64,000 nt of DNA from Leptobrachium leishanense (lineage: Eukaryota; Chordata; Amphibia; Anura; Megophryidae). The position numbers and the translations under genes are program-made. Below, one piece after another: positions 22,194 to 35,079 of the stretch. Position 1 is the stretch's first letter; every line of letters begins with the position of its first letter. The stretch lies in the NCBI GenBank assembly GCA_009667805.1, contig CM019069.1, forward strand, positions 91,547,204 through 91,611,203, read 5' to 3'. The notes under the pieces are model-generated. The model was given only the letters and a program-made list of their open reading frames with translations, was not told the origin of the DNA and made no database searches.

Positions 22194-23391
22194 CAGCTTG
22201 GTTAAAGCCAAAGGGCCAAGGGTATCTGAAAATTGATTTTATAACGGAAAGCACACAAAACTACCATCCAAACAACAACATATTAAGATGAATAGTGACA
22301 AAAGTTAATTAGATATAGAAAATTATACGTAGATATTTTGGAGAAGAATTAGTACAAAAATATTTAACCACCGTACTGTAAAATGGAAAGTCTGACCATT
22401 GTTACTTTAGAGTAACAAGTCTCTTTTCTATGTAGATCAAATTATCCATAATTAAAGCAATATAATTGTACAGGACACATCACACTTTTTTTTTTTCGTT
22501 TTCCAATACTCTTTTAAATCTCTGTTTAGTTTTTTCTGACACCGTTGCGCATTGTAGTTCCTGGGGCTAAAAGATTATATTTTTAACTCTGACGGAGATC
22601 TCTTCTTACAAAGGAAATCCATAATGGAGCTTTTAGATTTGCTTTCGGTCATCCTCAGTTGCTTTTCCACTTCAGGCAATAAGTCAGGTAGAAGTGTTTC
22701 AATCATCCACTGAGAAAGAAAGCGCACAGCTGAATGGTACAGGGAGTTGCAAAATATTTTTTTACTTTCAGAGTTTGAAATGTTCCTTAAAACAAATGTT
22801 CTACAACTATTATTCGAAAGGCTTTTGTATAAAAATTAACACTCACTTACCACAAATACCCAAGACCTCTAATGGAAAACATAATTCTGATGTCACTATA
22901 CATTTCCTTCTAACGTCACTTATAAAACAAAGAGCACTAGATCCTGATGAAATAGTGGGCATGACCACTAATGACTGATTTAAAAAAACAAGCCCCTTTT
23001 GAAATGTTTGACCACCTCAGGTGGTCATCTACACTATCTCCAAATATATTTGTGTGGTTTCTCTATCTAATTAAAATTTTTGAAACCTGGTAGAAGCAAA
23101 TTTGGTTTGTCAAAAATTTTCACTTCAATTTCGTTATTTTTTTGTTATTTAATTCATATTAGTGAAATAACAACAGGTCCGAATTCACTTCGACTCAAGA
23201 GAAATTGTACGGTTTCACCTGTGATATCCAAACGACAAAATCTGCTTTACAAAAGGAAAAATTTCCAAATCAAACACATTAATAGTACTATTTAATATAT
23301 AGATAGTATTGGACCCGATGACTAATCGGGGCCAATGCAGAAATGAGCCTCTAGTTACCAGCATTAAGTAGGATTAAACCTTGATTTAGAA
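22194..23391. other. No gene seen: AT-rich spacer
   Basis: I found no recognisable repeats or coding sequence. A short frame at 22,694-22,978 has no family features. Confidence 0.5.
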
Positions 23392-23560
23392 ATTAGAACC
23401 ATAACAAAGACGAAAGAAGGTGGCTATTTTATCTTGCCTAATTGGCTAATTAAACTGATGCCACTAAGAGCCGGTAACCGGCTCTTAGTGGCATCAGTTT
23501 AATTAGCCAATTAGGCAAGATAAAATAGCCACCTTCTTTCGTCTTTGTTATGGTTTTAAT
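23392..23560. repeat. Near-perfect 169-bp palindrome
   Basis: Arms of 83 bp (23,392-23,474 and 23,478-23,560) pair with a single mismatch (23,396 against 23,556) around a 3-bp spacer TAA. The arm reads outward from AGAGCCGG at the centre through GATGCCACT and CTAATTGGCTAATTAAAC. The sequence does not recur elsewhere in the window. Confidence 0.95.
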
Positions 23561-23660
23561 AGTACTATTGTTTATCTTATTGTAACATACCTCTGCACAA
23601 GTGTCAGTCGTGGGTGACATTAATATCCATTCATCCTTTAAATTGGAGAGAAACGTTAGG

Positions 23661-24164
23661 GATATTATTAGCAGTAGGAAAAGGGAAGTGCTCATGCCAC
23701 TGTACAGAGCACTGGTGAGACCTCACTTGGAGTACTGTGTGCAGTACTGGAGACCGTATCTCCAGAAGGATATAGACATCTTAGAGAGAGTTCAGAGAAG
23801 GGCTACTAAAATGGTATACGGCTTGAAGGAGAAAAGTTACCAGGAAAGGCTTAATGATCTTAACATGTACAGCTTGGAAAAAAGACGAGACAGAGGAGAT
23901 ATGATAGAAACATTTAAATACGTAAAGGGAATCCACAAGGTAGAGGAAGGGAGTATATTTAAAAGGAAACAAAGTAGCAAAACAAGAGGACATAGTCTTA
24001 GATTAGAGGGGCAAAGGTTTAAAAGTAACATCAGGAAGCATTATTTTACTGAGAGGGTGGTGGATACATGGAACAGCCTTCCAGTTGAAGTGGTAGAGGC
24101 CAAAACAGTAATTGAATTTAAGCAAGCATGGGATAGGCATAAGGCTATCCTAAACAAAAGATAA
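23661..24164 (+). pseudogene. CR1 RT C-terminal fragment, open to the stop
   Basis: The frame ISSRKREVLMPLYRALVRPH through AILNKR is open and ends at the family stop codon. In contrast with CR1-A and CR1-C, this stretch has no internal stop or shift. Upstream codons of the same frame (23,601-23,660) belong to the flanking sequence, so the apparent start is accidental. The RT catalytic motifs and the endonuclease are missing, so it is a dead-on-arrival copy. Confidence 0.85.
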
Positions 24165-24254
24165 ATCCAGGTAAAGTATCCATGTAATTGGGCAGACTAG
24201 ATGGGCCGAAAGGTTCTTATCTGCCGACATTTTTCTATGTTTCTATGTTTCTAT
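23661..24254 (+). mobile_element. CR1-B LINE 3' end, 5'-truncated
   Basis: The last 590 bp of a CR1 end in CTGCCGACATTTTTCTATG plus TTTCTATG octamer-type repeats. It is almost identical to CR1-C over the shared part. The truncation lies just before the ISSRKREVL codons. Confidence 0.9.
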
Positions 24255-24255
24255 A

Positions 24256-25090
24256 TACATGACTTTTTTTCCTGTTTCCTGTTTCGGGTCTTTGTTTCAT
24301 TTCGAGTCATTTTGGACAGTTTTTGTTTCGGTCGGTGCGGATCGATTAGGTGATTCGAATCAATTCGGCGATTCGGATCAGTTTGCTTTTTGTTTTTTTA
24401 GGAGTTATTTCGTTTTTTATTGCTTAGTTAAGAATGGGAAGTAGATTAATAATAATAGAATGAAAGTTTCTTTACTTATTTATTTTTTTAGGAATTTTTT
24501 GGTGGAGGTTTTAGGTTTCCTAACTTTTTTTAAAGAAACAAGGATTTTTAACCCATAGGTTGCGATGCAGCATATGACTCCACACACTGCTGGGCAGCCC
24601 CTGTCTGCAGTCAAATTAATGCAGCATATGAATCCACACACTGCTGGGAAGCGCCTCTCTGCAGTATAATTAATGCAGCATATGAATCCATACACTGCTG
24701 GGAACTTCCCAGCAGTGTGTGGATTTATATGCTGCATTAATTATAACTCATAAAAAATTAAAAACTGATCCAAAAAAGAAATCGATCCAAATCACTGAAT
24801 CGATCTGCAGAGAGGTGCTGCCCCGCAGTGTGCAAATTCATATGCTGCATTAATTATACTGCAGAGACGCCTTTCCCAGCAGTGTGTGGATTCATATGCT
24901 GCATTATTATACTGCAGAGAAGCGCTTCCCAGCAGTGTGTGGATCATGCTGCATTGAAACATATGGGTTAAAAAGGCTTGTTTCTTTAAAAAGTTTAGAA
25001 AACCTAAAATTTCACCCAAAAAATCCTTAAAAAAAAAAATAAGTAAAGAAACTTTCATTCTATTGGTAGTAATCTACCTCCTGTTCTTAA
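24256..25090. mobile_element. Non-autonomous element E2
   Basis: This is the second copy of the family at 4.73-5.45 kb. It has the GATTCGG-rich flank followed by GCAGCATATGAATCCACACA units in both orientations, giving a fold-back centred near 24,710 (CTGGGAACTTCCCAGCAG). The left part carries ACATGACTTTTTTTCCTG, the counterpart of the GTCATGCACATCCC end at 5.43 kb. There is no coding sequence. Confidence 0.65.
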
Positions 25091-25097
25091 ATAAAAC

Positions 25098-25296
25098 GGC
25101 TGGGTGGAGTAGAGGTAACATCACTGCTCTGCGTGGAGAGAGCCTGTGGAGACATGGGTTCGATCCCGACAAGCACCTCTCGAGTAAGTGTCCTTGGGCA
25201 AGACACCCAACGGTACATACTCGCCACCCAGGACATGCTTGAAAACGAGAGAAATCTCAATGTATCCTTCCTGGTAAAATCCGTTCTCAAAAAAAA
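25098..25296 (+). mobile_element. tRNA-derived SINE
   Basis: The head is tRNA-like, with a clear B-box GGTTCGATCC (25,157-25,166) and a weaker A-box-like GTGGAGTAGAGGTAAC. A CTTGGGCAAGACACCCAAC motif follows, as is usual in vertebrate SINEs. The tail reads GAAAACGAGAGAAATCTCAA and CTTCCTGGTAAAATCC and then an A-rich run. Tail fragments also occur at 7.5 and 17.6 kb. Confidence 0.8.
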
Positions 25297-25345
25297 CAAC
25301 CCATTTTCTTTAGCAATTACTAACATATAGAGGGTTATTCACTAA

Positions 25346-26470
25346 AGGGGTTATTCAAAGACTACCAAATTTGCCAACGAATTGCACTGAACAGAGAATT
25401 GCACTGAATGGTGAATTTAACCGTACGGTGCAATTTTGTGGCAATTCAGCTACTAAGAAAGCTGTAAATTCGCCAAATATTGGCAAATTGCCAGCAAAAT
25501 ACGGTGAAATTTGCAGGCAGTGGAATTCCCCATAGAGATGTAATGGTTAATCTATTCAGAGAATGCCAAAACAACAATGAAAAGTTGTCGAAATGCCCAG
25601 ATTTTCTGTGCTTTCATTTGACAGGTTTAAGGCTAGTGTCAGACGAACACAGTCATCACGTCCGAGTCGTCGCACAGTTTAATGTCCATCGTAGCATTGA
25701 TTTGTGATCTATAGAGACCAACATATGAAGTACATGCGCACCGAAGTGCGCACCCACCAAGCAGGTGGCAACGGACGCCATTTAGGCCTCGACGTTAAAG
25801 CGCTACGAAGGACACTCAGAGTGCGTCGCGTTTGCATAGCGGCCTGTGTGCGTGATGATGCGACATCAGACACAGTGCATTTGCGACGTCCATTACGTTG
25901 ATGCTCAGACGTTTTTTGGTCTGGCTGACTTTACCGATCCTTTAATTTTAATAATTTTGTTTCCCATATTTCCCTTTTTTTTCTAAATCCGAAAAAAAAA
26001 TGGACTGAGTGGTGTCTACAGTAACTTCTGTCAGTACGTACGTCCGTCTGTTATGCACGCACGCAGAGTGCGCTCAGACTGCGTTCGTCTGACATTAGCC
26101 TAAACAGGCAAATCCCATAGGTTTTAATGTAATACATTTCCCCATTTTTATTCAATCGTTTATACTTTTCATTTGCACAAAAAATACATTTTTCTGTATT
26201 TCTTTGGCAACATTTTTTATTTGGATTTTTTTCAATTGCCTTTTTTTCTATTCTGTAACAGACCTGTTTATTGTTATTCATAGGACCTGGTGTGTTATTT
26301 CCATGTATTCTCATGCATTTTATTTAAAAAAAACACCTTTTAAACACCTATTCGGGGGCTGGTCGTATTTTTCAGCAGCGTTCGGCTGTTGATCGACTTT
26401 TTTCAATTGCTTTTGGCAGCCTGTTCGGTGGGTCATCGGCTGCGTTTGGCGGTTTGAAGATGCATTCGAG
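25346..26470. mobile_element. X4: diverged X-type element, interrupted
   Basis: The left end AGGGGTTATTCAAAGACTACC resembles X5. The interior matches X elements and includes the core module (about 26,105-26,160). A Harbinger-like MITE (25,631-26,100) interrupts it. The right end is not clear and is placed approximately. Confidence 0.6.
25631..26100. mobile_element. Harbinger-like MITE P1
   Basis: The ends GGCTAGTGTCAGACGAAC and (inverted) GGCTAATGTCAGACGAAC flank 470 bp without coding sequence. A 3-bp duplication TAA lies at 25,628-25,630 and 26,101-26,103. The TWA-type duplication and the family ends suggest PIF/Harbinger. Confidence 0.78.
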
Positions 26471-27351
26471 TTAAATGTGTGAGGAATCGGATAGACATGA
26501 TGAAGATCTGCTTGTGAGGGTGGTAATTATATATCACTTGTGAGGGTGTTGAGATCTCAACTCTTATCTCATCTATTTTTGCTGTGAAGTAGGAGGCGAG
26601 GTTGCAAGCACTGAGGACGGTGTGAGGAACAGCCAAAGCAGGATGCAGAAGGGAGTTAAAAGTGTTGAACAGGCATTTTGGGTTTTGGGAGTGAATGTGT
26701 ATGAGGTCACAGTAATATGCTTACTTGACTAAATAAGAGGGCAGAGCTTTAGGACCGAAACATAAATTTATGGTGCAGAAAGTCTGAGGTGAGGTTGGTT
26801 TTCATCAAGTAGCGTTTAGCAGTAGGGATGTGCAATTCGCTTCGTACAGATTCGTTTTTCCTACGAAATTTACCATTTTCCTGCTTCCAAGGGCATTCCG
26901 AATCCGAAATTTCGATGACACGAAATCTCGGATCGTTTCGAAATTTTCGGATTGATTTGAAATTTTCGGATCGATTCGAAATTTCGGGTCAAATTTCGAA
27001 TTGATAAAAAAATATATATATTTTTAAAAAATGCTTAAAAGATCCTAAAAAATCTAAAAATGAAAAGACTTTTAACTGCAGAATATTATAAGCAAAGGTT
27101 TATTAAACATGGAATTAAAACCTGAATATTTTTAACATTGAAGCCTATGGGATACAACATTTCCCACACTATGAAATTTGATATCAACTATCGAATTTGA
27201 AATCAAATTTCGAATTGATATCAACAATCAAATTGATTTTAATTTACAATACAAGTAATAGTCAGCAAAGAACTTTATGAAACAAATTAATTTAATTTCA
27301 CTGTTTAATTTGACTCAAGTACAAAATCCATGACACAGCTTAATATTTAAT
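26471..27351. other. AT-rich region with hAT-like TAGGGATGTGC end, no gene
   Basis: TAGGGATGTGCAATTCG at 26,825 is the same end type as at 27,355. The stretch 26,930-27,000 repeats GATTCGAAATTT-like words in both orientations. A reversed copy of the shared core module lies at about 27,045-27,165. Confidence 0.55.
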
Positions 27352-27354
27352 AGG

Positions 27355-27649
27355 GATGTGCGTTTAGATTCGGACCGATTAATTTTTTTCACGAATCGGG
27401 CTGATTCGGTGCTTTGGATTCATCCGATGTTCCGAATCGGATCGGCACCGAAATACACAGCATCCGAATGTTTTTACGATCCGAAACAAAATAATTTTCT
27501 TATTTCGTATGAACGTGAAATTTGTAAAATCGGAAGTCATTTTCGTTCCACTCATGATTTCAGTTCCATTTTTGTCATTTCGGACATCGTATTTTTCGGT
27601 TCCATTGCTGATTCTGTAATTTCGTATCGTTTCAATCAAATTCGATAGT
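27355..27649. mobile_element. hAT-like fragment with TAGGGATGTGC end
   Basis: It starts TAGGGATGTGCG and is rich in GATTCGGA and CCGAATCGG words. It is cut on the right by the Tc1 element that begins at 27,650, so the other end is not seen here. Confidence 0.5.
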
Positions 27650-27882
27650 TACAGTTGTGTTCAAAATTATTCAACCCCCACTGAAAATGAGTGTTTTGGC
27701 CAGTTTGACATTGATTTTGATCATTCAGTCATCTTGCTTACAATTAAATCAAAGAGGCACGTCAGACAAATATAAAGAGGTCAGACAAATATAACATAAC
27801 ATTTATAATGAAATAACCACAAATGTCTTTTCTGTGCTCACATCATTATCAGTTTTATTCAACCCCCAAGTGACATTCAATC

Positions 27883-29058
<1,176 letters not shown>

Positions 29059-29459
29059 ACCAGTAAATGTCTAGAAGGAGCTGAGTATCACAGTCATTTT
29101 AAAGCTGCCTAATTGGTGCTTATTATGCTTTATTGCTGCTCCGTGACATCCACAGGTGTTTTCAATACCTGATTGAAAACACTTGAATGAACCTCTGTTC
29201 TTCAGAGTGGTAGTCTTTAAGGGGTTGAATAATTGTGTCAATGAAGAATTCACAAAAGAAACATCTACTACTGTATTACAAAACCAATTGATGTCATTTT
29301 AGTTGCATATGGTTCTTTAAAAAGTCCTTGTAGGATTTCATTCTGAATACAATTACAAATGTACACTAAATTCCCTAAAACCCTTTACAGCATTGGGGGT
29401 TGAATAATTTTGAACACAACTGTACTTGATATCCATTTGATAGTTCATTTCAAATTCGA

Positions 29460-29765
29460 TAGTTGCAGCATATGAATCCTCACACTGCCGGGCAGCTCCT
29501 CTACAGTATAATAATGCAGCATATGATTCCGCACACTGCCGGGCAGCACCTCTACAGTATAACTAATCAGGCATACGATTCCGCACACTGCCGGACAGCA
29601 CCTCTACAGTATAATTATGCAGCATATGATTTCGCACACTGCCGGGCAGCACCTCTACAGTATAATAATGCTGCATATGATTTCGCACACTGCTAGGCAG
29701 CACTTCTATAATATAATTAATGCAGCATATGAATCCTCACATGGCCGGGCAGCACCTCTACAGTA
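29460..29765. repeat. Tandem 60-bp repeats of the E family
   Basis: Five units of about 60 bp each contain GCAGCATATGA and CACACTGCCGGGCAGC followed by TCTACAGTATAAT. They match the interior of E1 and E2 but lack their ends. Confidence 0.85.
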
Positions 29766-30349
29766 GTGATGGGTAGGGATGAGCCGAACGCCCCCGTGTT
29801 CGGTTCGACTTTGAACTCAAACAATTTCAAAAGTTCGAGTTCAAACTCGAACATGATCCGAACTCAATGTAAGTCAATGGGACACGAACGTTCGATTGTT
29901 AGAGTGCCCTCCAAGAGGGCATATATGCTAGATATTTGCCATAAAAGGTGTATGGGGGTCCAGGTAGTGCCCTGGGGAACAGGAAACAAGGACAAAAAGT
30001 TAAAAAAAAAACATTTTTAAAGGAACAGTGAGTTTTCCATAAAATAAAGGTTAAGAATAAAAACAAAAAATTCCTTCAAATATCGTGCCTAGGAGGTCCC
30101 CATAACCTGCTCGTGAAGTGGCGGATTTCTAGGATGTATAGAAACATTTAAAAACAAAAAAATGACTTTTCAGATGACGGTAAATGGTTTTCCTTTAATC
30201 TATTCATAAACAACTGCTTGGGGCAGCAGCCTGTATGAAAAGAGGAGACGTTTTAGGATACGCAGAACAAGTTTAGTGATTTTTTTGGGCTAAATTATGG
30301 TGAAACTTATGCAGGCTTTGGATGAAAGTAACAATAGGTGCTTTAAAAT

Positions 30350-30700
30350 TGGTTCTTTAGTGTCGGCAACAGTGCCGTCACACCATAACACCTCTGTGTA
30401 TTGTGGAAGAGTGCAGGATTGGACCCTGCGGTCAAATATTAAAATGATATGAATCTGGTACAGGCATCAGTTAACCCAAATATTTTGCCTTTGGTGGCAG
30501 CAAGTGCCTTCACACCGTAACCCCTCTGTGGTATTGTGGAAGAGTGCAGTGGTGGACCCTGCGGTCCAATATTAAAATGATATGAATCTGGTATAGGCAT
30601 CAGTGGCAGTGTACCCAAATATTGTGCCTTTGGTGGCAGCAAGTGCCTTCACACCATAACCCCTCTGAGGTATTGTGGAAGAGTGCAGTGGTGGAGGTTT
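30350..30700. repeat. Tandem repeats of about 140 bp within D1
   Basis: Roughly 2.6 units contain TGGCAGCAAGTGCCTTCACA and ATTAAAATGATATGAATCTG. Adjacent units differ at few positions. Confidence 0.8.
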
Positions 30701-31394
30701 TGGTAATGCAGAAGAGATCCCCGATCTATTCAGTTTTATCAGCACCTATAACAAAACCGGGTCAGCAATGTTTAGGCACTTGTACTGCGCTACTGTATAT
30801 GGTGAGAATCGGCGCACACCAGTAGCAACAGGAAGCAAACAGAACAGGCAGGGAATACACAGAGAGAATATTCAAATGGCAGGAAAAGTCGGCAACAGTT
30901 CGGGTCCTCAGAACAAGCAGGGTCAGTAACAAGTATACAAACTGATTCGGTAAGCTAGCGATGCGGGAATAAAGGTTGAGACACACTGAGCGTGTAGCGA
31001 CGCACAGCATAGCGAAGCGAAGAGAAGCTAACATTTTGCAGGCTTGACTTCACTCTGCTCTGCCTCGCAGCGTGTCTACACTGCATTAAGTTTGCTTCTC
31101 ACCGCACTGCATAGGAATCCACTAACTAAATTAAAATGTACACACAAACCCGTTTTATTTTCACAAAGCACATGTTATACAGGCAAAAAAAAAATTCTAC
31201 TGAATATAATACATCAAAAATTACTGTTAATTTAATAGGAATAGTATAAAAATATAAAAAAAAGGTAACCCCTGATCATATATATTATAGGGACACGGAG
31301 CACCGTGTATAGAGTAGGGATGCATTGATACCACACACAGACATTTACATATATATCAACACGCAGACCATCGCAGACAATCTCAACTAAATGC

Positions 31395-31517
31395 GCCCCC
31401 CATTTGGCTGATCCCTCCAGAAGAAATGTTGAACCCAACAGAGCAGAGGATATATATATTATTCTCTGCTCTATCGGGTTCAACATTTCTTCTGGAGGGA
31501 TCAGCCAAATGGGGGGC
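31395..31517. repeat. Perfect 42-bp-arm hairpin
   Basis: The arms 31,395-31,436 and 31,476-31,517 are exact reverse complements. An inner stem AGAGCAGAG/CTCTGCTCT follows within the loop. ATTTGGCTGATCCCTCCAG in the left arm is identical to a stretch of the CR1 coding region on the minus strand (compare 37,650-37,675). Confidence 0.93.
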
Positions 31518-32361
31518 AATTAGTTGCCAAAATGTGTGTGTAATACAAGTCTGCATATATATATTTATAAGAATATAGATATATATCTTATCTATATATA
31601 TATATATATATATCATACCTGCCCTTACCTTCCCCTATAAATTTGCTAATAATATACACACAAAAACCAAACCACTGCCTGAGACCCCGCGCAGCCCACA
31701 TGCCACCCCCTCTACCTGGCTGAATGTATCTAATATATAATTAAATACATTCAGCAAGGTAGAGAGAAAAAAAAAAGTTTTATTTTATGTTCCCGGGACA
31801 TTTAAAAATGTCCTCGGATTTATTTATTTTTTAAAATGTGTCGCCTTACCTTAGCCTGGTGGTCAGTGGGGGCTCCCTGGATCCTGGTTGTGGGGTGGTC
31901 TGCAATGGCCGCAGGTGCAGTGGCTCCCTCCCTGCGCCGCCTGTCTCTGCCACATGCACCCGACGGCTAGCCCGCACAGTCGCAGCTCTATCATCCGGCG
32001 GCCGCATGCTCCTCAAGGGGATCCTTGGGAGGCCCCGGCAGGCTGCTCTCTACAGCGCCTGATTAGAGGGCCGTGTCTGCCTGATGTTTTAGTAACAAGA
32101 ATGTTTTATCCCATAGGCTTCAATGTTAAAAATATTCCCGTTTTAATTCAATATCTAATAAACCGTTGCTTATAATATTCTGCAGTAAAGAGTCTCTTTA
32201 TTTTGCGATTTTTTTGTATTTTTTAAGCATTTTTTATACTTTTTTTAAAAAAAATCGTACTTTTGGCGTACGTCCCAAAAAAGTTTGCGAATTTTCGAAC
32301 AGCCGAAATTCGATTCGAACTCCGAATAGATCCGAACCAAACGTTCATCCCTAGTGATGGG

Positions 32362-32978
32362 CGGAATACCCCCGTGTTCTTGGATGACATAAAGGACACT
32401 ATCTAGAGTTTGCAACCTTTCATCCCAGTGATCGGTCTGTTAAGGATAAACGTGTGCACGAAAAATTTTAAATTTGCAAATTTAGTTCTCAGAATAACAA
32501 ATGTGTGAGTTTAAACTACATTTAATTAACTTTGCATCACATGTTTCAAATAAATGCTATGCTAAAAAAAGTTTAACAAGTGTTTTATAGTGAAGGGGTT
32601 AAATGTTGTGCACTTCACATAAGTATTCGCATACATTTGGAATTTTTATTATCATTTAGTGGTTATTCGGAAAAATTATTGCAGCAAAATGGTTTACATA
32701 GGAATCTATGAATTCTAAGTAATGGAAGAAACGATGATCGCAGCATCGTGGTTTTCTAAGTGACAATGGAAGCATGTAGTTTACACTACAATTTGGACAA
32801 CAGAGAAGTTACAGGATTTCAATCTCCCAGCAAGCCAAATGTCACATTTCTGCCTTCTCTGAACCATATCAGTAAACTATAAAGTTTTTCAATGTGAAAT
32901 GGAATTGCTAGCAAAATTCTGTATTGTCATGGGTTGTATAAGCTCAGACAATAATTACTCCACATTCTGAACCACTAA
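32362..32978. other. No gene seen: AT-rich spacer
   Basis: No family is recognised. The first 30 bp (CGGAATACCCCCGTGTTC) echo the left sub-terminus of D1, so a partial relative may abut D1 here. Confidence 0.45.
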
Positions 32979-33158
32979 CAGGTCTATTCACTAGAAAGGT
33001 GAAACTCCGGAGAATTGGCAGGAGAAGAATACAATCTAGTCCAAATAGTCAATTTGGAAAGTGCGATAAATGGGAACATTTTTCTGGCTTATCTATTTTG
33101 ACCAAGAATATTCACTTTTGCCAATTTTCCTACGATTCATCTTTAGTGATTAGACCTG
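32979..33158. mobile_element. G-type MITE (CAGGTCTATTCACTA ends)
   Basis: This is a 180-bp element with ends CAGGTCTATTCACTA and (inverted) CAGGTCTAATCACTA. The interior, GGTGAAACTC, AATCTAGTCCAAATAG and TCTGGCTTATCTATTTTGAC, is collinear with the G copies at 42.35, 50.6, 50.8 and 62 kb, whose ends read CAGGGTTATTCAGAGA. There is no coding sequence. Confidence 0.8.
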
Positions 33159-34205
33159 ATAGTGTTTATATTCCCACATAGTGAGCTACTTTGGCATGCA
33201 AGCAAGAATGGTCTGGGTTGTTCTTCATGTCTTACACAGTGTAAATTGTAGTTTTGTTTGTGTACTTCTGTTTTTTTCACAGTGGTACAGGATAGTACCT
33301 GAAAAAAATATGTATATGCACAAAAGGTAGCCTGCTCTGTACTAATTCTGGCATAACATGTTCAGTGTGAGAAATAAGATATCATTTTTTGTGAGACTTC
33401 CATTTCATATTTTATACTTTAATTATAAATATCCAATACTATATATAATTTTTGCATTCGCCCGAACACTCTTAATTCAAACAGCTGTGGGTATTGTGTT
33501 AGTTCTGAGTTTTCTGTGCTCAACTCTTTTCATATATTTATGAGATTGTGACTGACAAAATAAGAGTTTTTTGTCAATTTTTGTTTCTAATTTCAAATTG
33601 TTTATTTTACAGCTTTTCCTTCACTCTCCCGCTCCTTAATCTTGCTGCTCAGTGCAATCATTGTGAATATTGCCTTCAGATGTATTAAACTCTGGTTTCA
33701 ATCTGACAGAAACATCTCCTGTATGGGTTATGGGTTAAGAGATCTGTCATATTGCCTGTGCAGAGTTGTTTGAATGTTAAAAAAAAGTTGCCCTACTTCT
33801 TCTTTCAGATCCTGGACTTATACTAAGTATAACATATTTAGTAGGTTTATCTTTCTATCTTTCTAATAAAATCCCAAAAATAAATATAGGACTATAAAAT
33901 GCCATGGGGCCCTATATCCAGCTAAGCCAATAATGGGAGTCGCTAATGCGTAAATGTGGCTGGAGTCGTTATAATGTAGTGAGTCCTTATTACCAGCTCT
34001 ATTATGTGCAAAATACAATGTTTAGAGCATTGTAATACTAGGGAGCTGCTAATAGATACTGGCAGCAACTCCATGCTGCTGATGGTATGGTCTCCAGGAG
34101 TCCTGAGACTTGTTAAATTAGCATTAGCAACGTTGTCAAGGTCAGCTACAGGCCACCTGGAAGGACTTGTCACCAGTGCCTTCTGCCACTGTAGCATGGA
34201 CGTAA
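33159..34205. other. No gene seen
   Basis: AT-rich sequence without recognised genes or repeats. Confidence 0.5.
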
Positions 34206-34209
34206 GCCT

Positions 34210-34545
34210 TTGAGAGGCACTGAGAGCAATTGAATTGCTTGAGCCAATGGGAAAGCACCATTGGTCTCAAGTAATTCATTTTTTTTTTTTAAAAAAAACG
34301 CCCCATGGAAGGTAGGCCTCCCATGGATTGATTGACGCAGGACATCCATGTGACTGTCCTCGTCAGTCATGGGGGCATGGCCGCGGGGGGGGGGAGCTCA
34401 GAGCACATGTGTGCTACTGTGTTTCTGCTGGGGGTTGTGGCCTCAACTTCTGACATTGTCTGACTCTGTCTGAGTCAGGCAGTGTCAGAGAGATGAGACG
34501 GGTGTCAGTCACATGGCTGACTACTCGTCAATTATGCGCAGGAGT
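34210..34545. repeat. Chain of short hairpins (third type)
   Basis: Consecutive stems include ATTGCTTGAGCCAATGG with CCATTGGTCTCAAGTAAT (about 34,233-34,274), CCATGG-ended arms near 34,302-34,326, GACGCAGGACA with TGTCCTCGTC near 34,333-34,366, CTGACATTGTCTGACTC with GAGTCAGGCAGTGTCAG near 34,450-34,490, and GATGAGACGGGTGTCAG with CTGACTACTCGTC near 34,493-34,530. The layout recalls element A, but the sequence is not obviously related. Confidence 0.6.
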
Positions 34546-34609
34546 GCCGGAGAGTGAGGAGAGCCAGTGACAGAGTGCGACGCGCTGAGGAGCACACCTG
34601 ACTGGTTGG

Positions 34610-34890
34610 GTGAGTATAATTCTGGAGTCTGACTGTCGGGGTAAGTATAATTCTGTGGTCTGTGCTGCTGGGTTCATGTAATTCTGTGGTCTGTGCTGCT
34701 GGGTACATTTAATTCTGGGGTCTGTGTGTCTGGGTACATACTGTATAATTCTGTGGTCTGTGCTGCTTGGTACATGTAATTCTGTGGACTTTGCTGCCGG
34801 GTACATGTAATCCTGTGGTCTGTGCTGCTTGGTAAATATAATTCTGGGGTCTGTGCTGCTGGGCACACATAATTCTGGGGTGCTGTGTAT
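34610..34890. repeat. Minisatellite of about 44 bp
   Basis: Six or so units contain TAATTCTGTGGTCTGTGCTG and CTGGGTACAT. The minus-strand frames rich in PQNYMYP across it are repeat artefacts. Confidence 0.9.
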
Positions 34891-35079
34891 ATCCGGTTGT
34901 GATACTAGCCAGTGCCTCACCAGCCACTGACCTCACCGCATGTCACTGCTGTCAGGCCCGAGCCAGGAAGGAGCCATGGCAGGGCCTATGGTTTATAATA
35001 ATATCCCAAGCGCTGGGGAAGAACAGATGAAGCAGAAAGGGAGGGATGCTGTTACTTCACACAAAATGAAGTCTCTATA

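Larger units (their letters stand above)
29774..32353. mobile_element. D1: 2.6-kb non-coding hAT element
   Basis: The ends TAGGGATGAGCCGAACG and (inverted) TAGGGATGAACGTTTGG are of hAT type. A perfect 8-bp duplication GTGATGGG lies at 29,766-29,773 and 32,354-32,361. The interior has no transposase. It holds tandem repeats of about 140 bp (30,350-30,700), a long perfect hairpin (31,395-31,517), TA microsatellite DNA (31,555-31,612) and, near the right end, the core module shared with X elements (32,107-32,225). Its first 500 bp recur at 61,508-61,980. Confidence 0.9.

Noticed and set aside
25157..25166. A functional tRNA gene
   Set aside because: Only the B-box is good. The cloverleaf is not completed and a SINE body follows.
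31395..31517. A microRNA precursor
   Set aside because: The 42-bp perfect stem is too long and too perfect for a typical precursor; it is recorded only as a hairpin.
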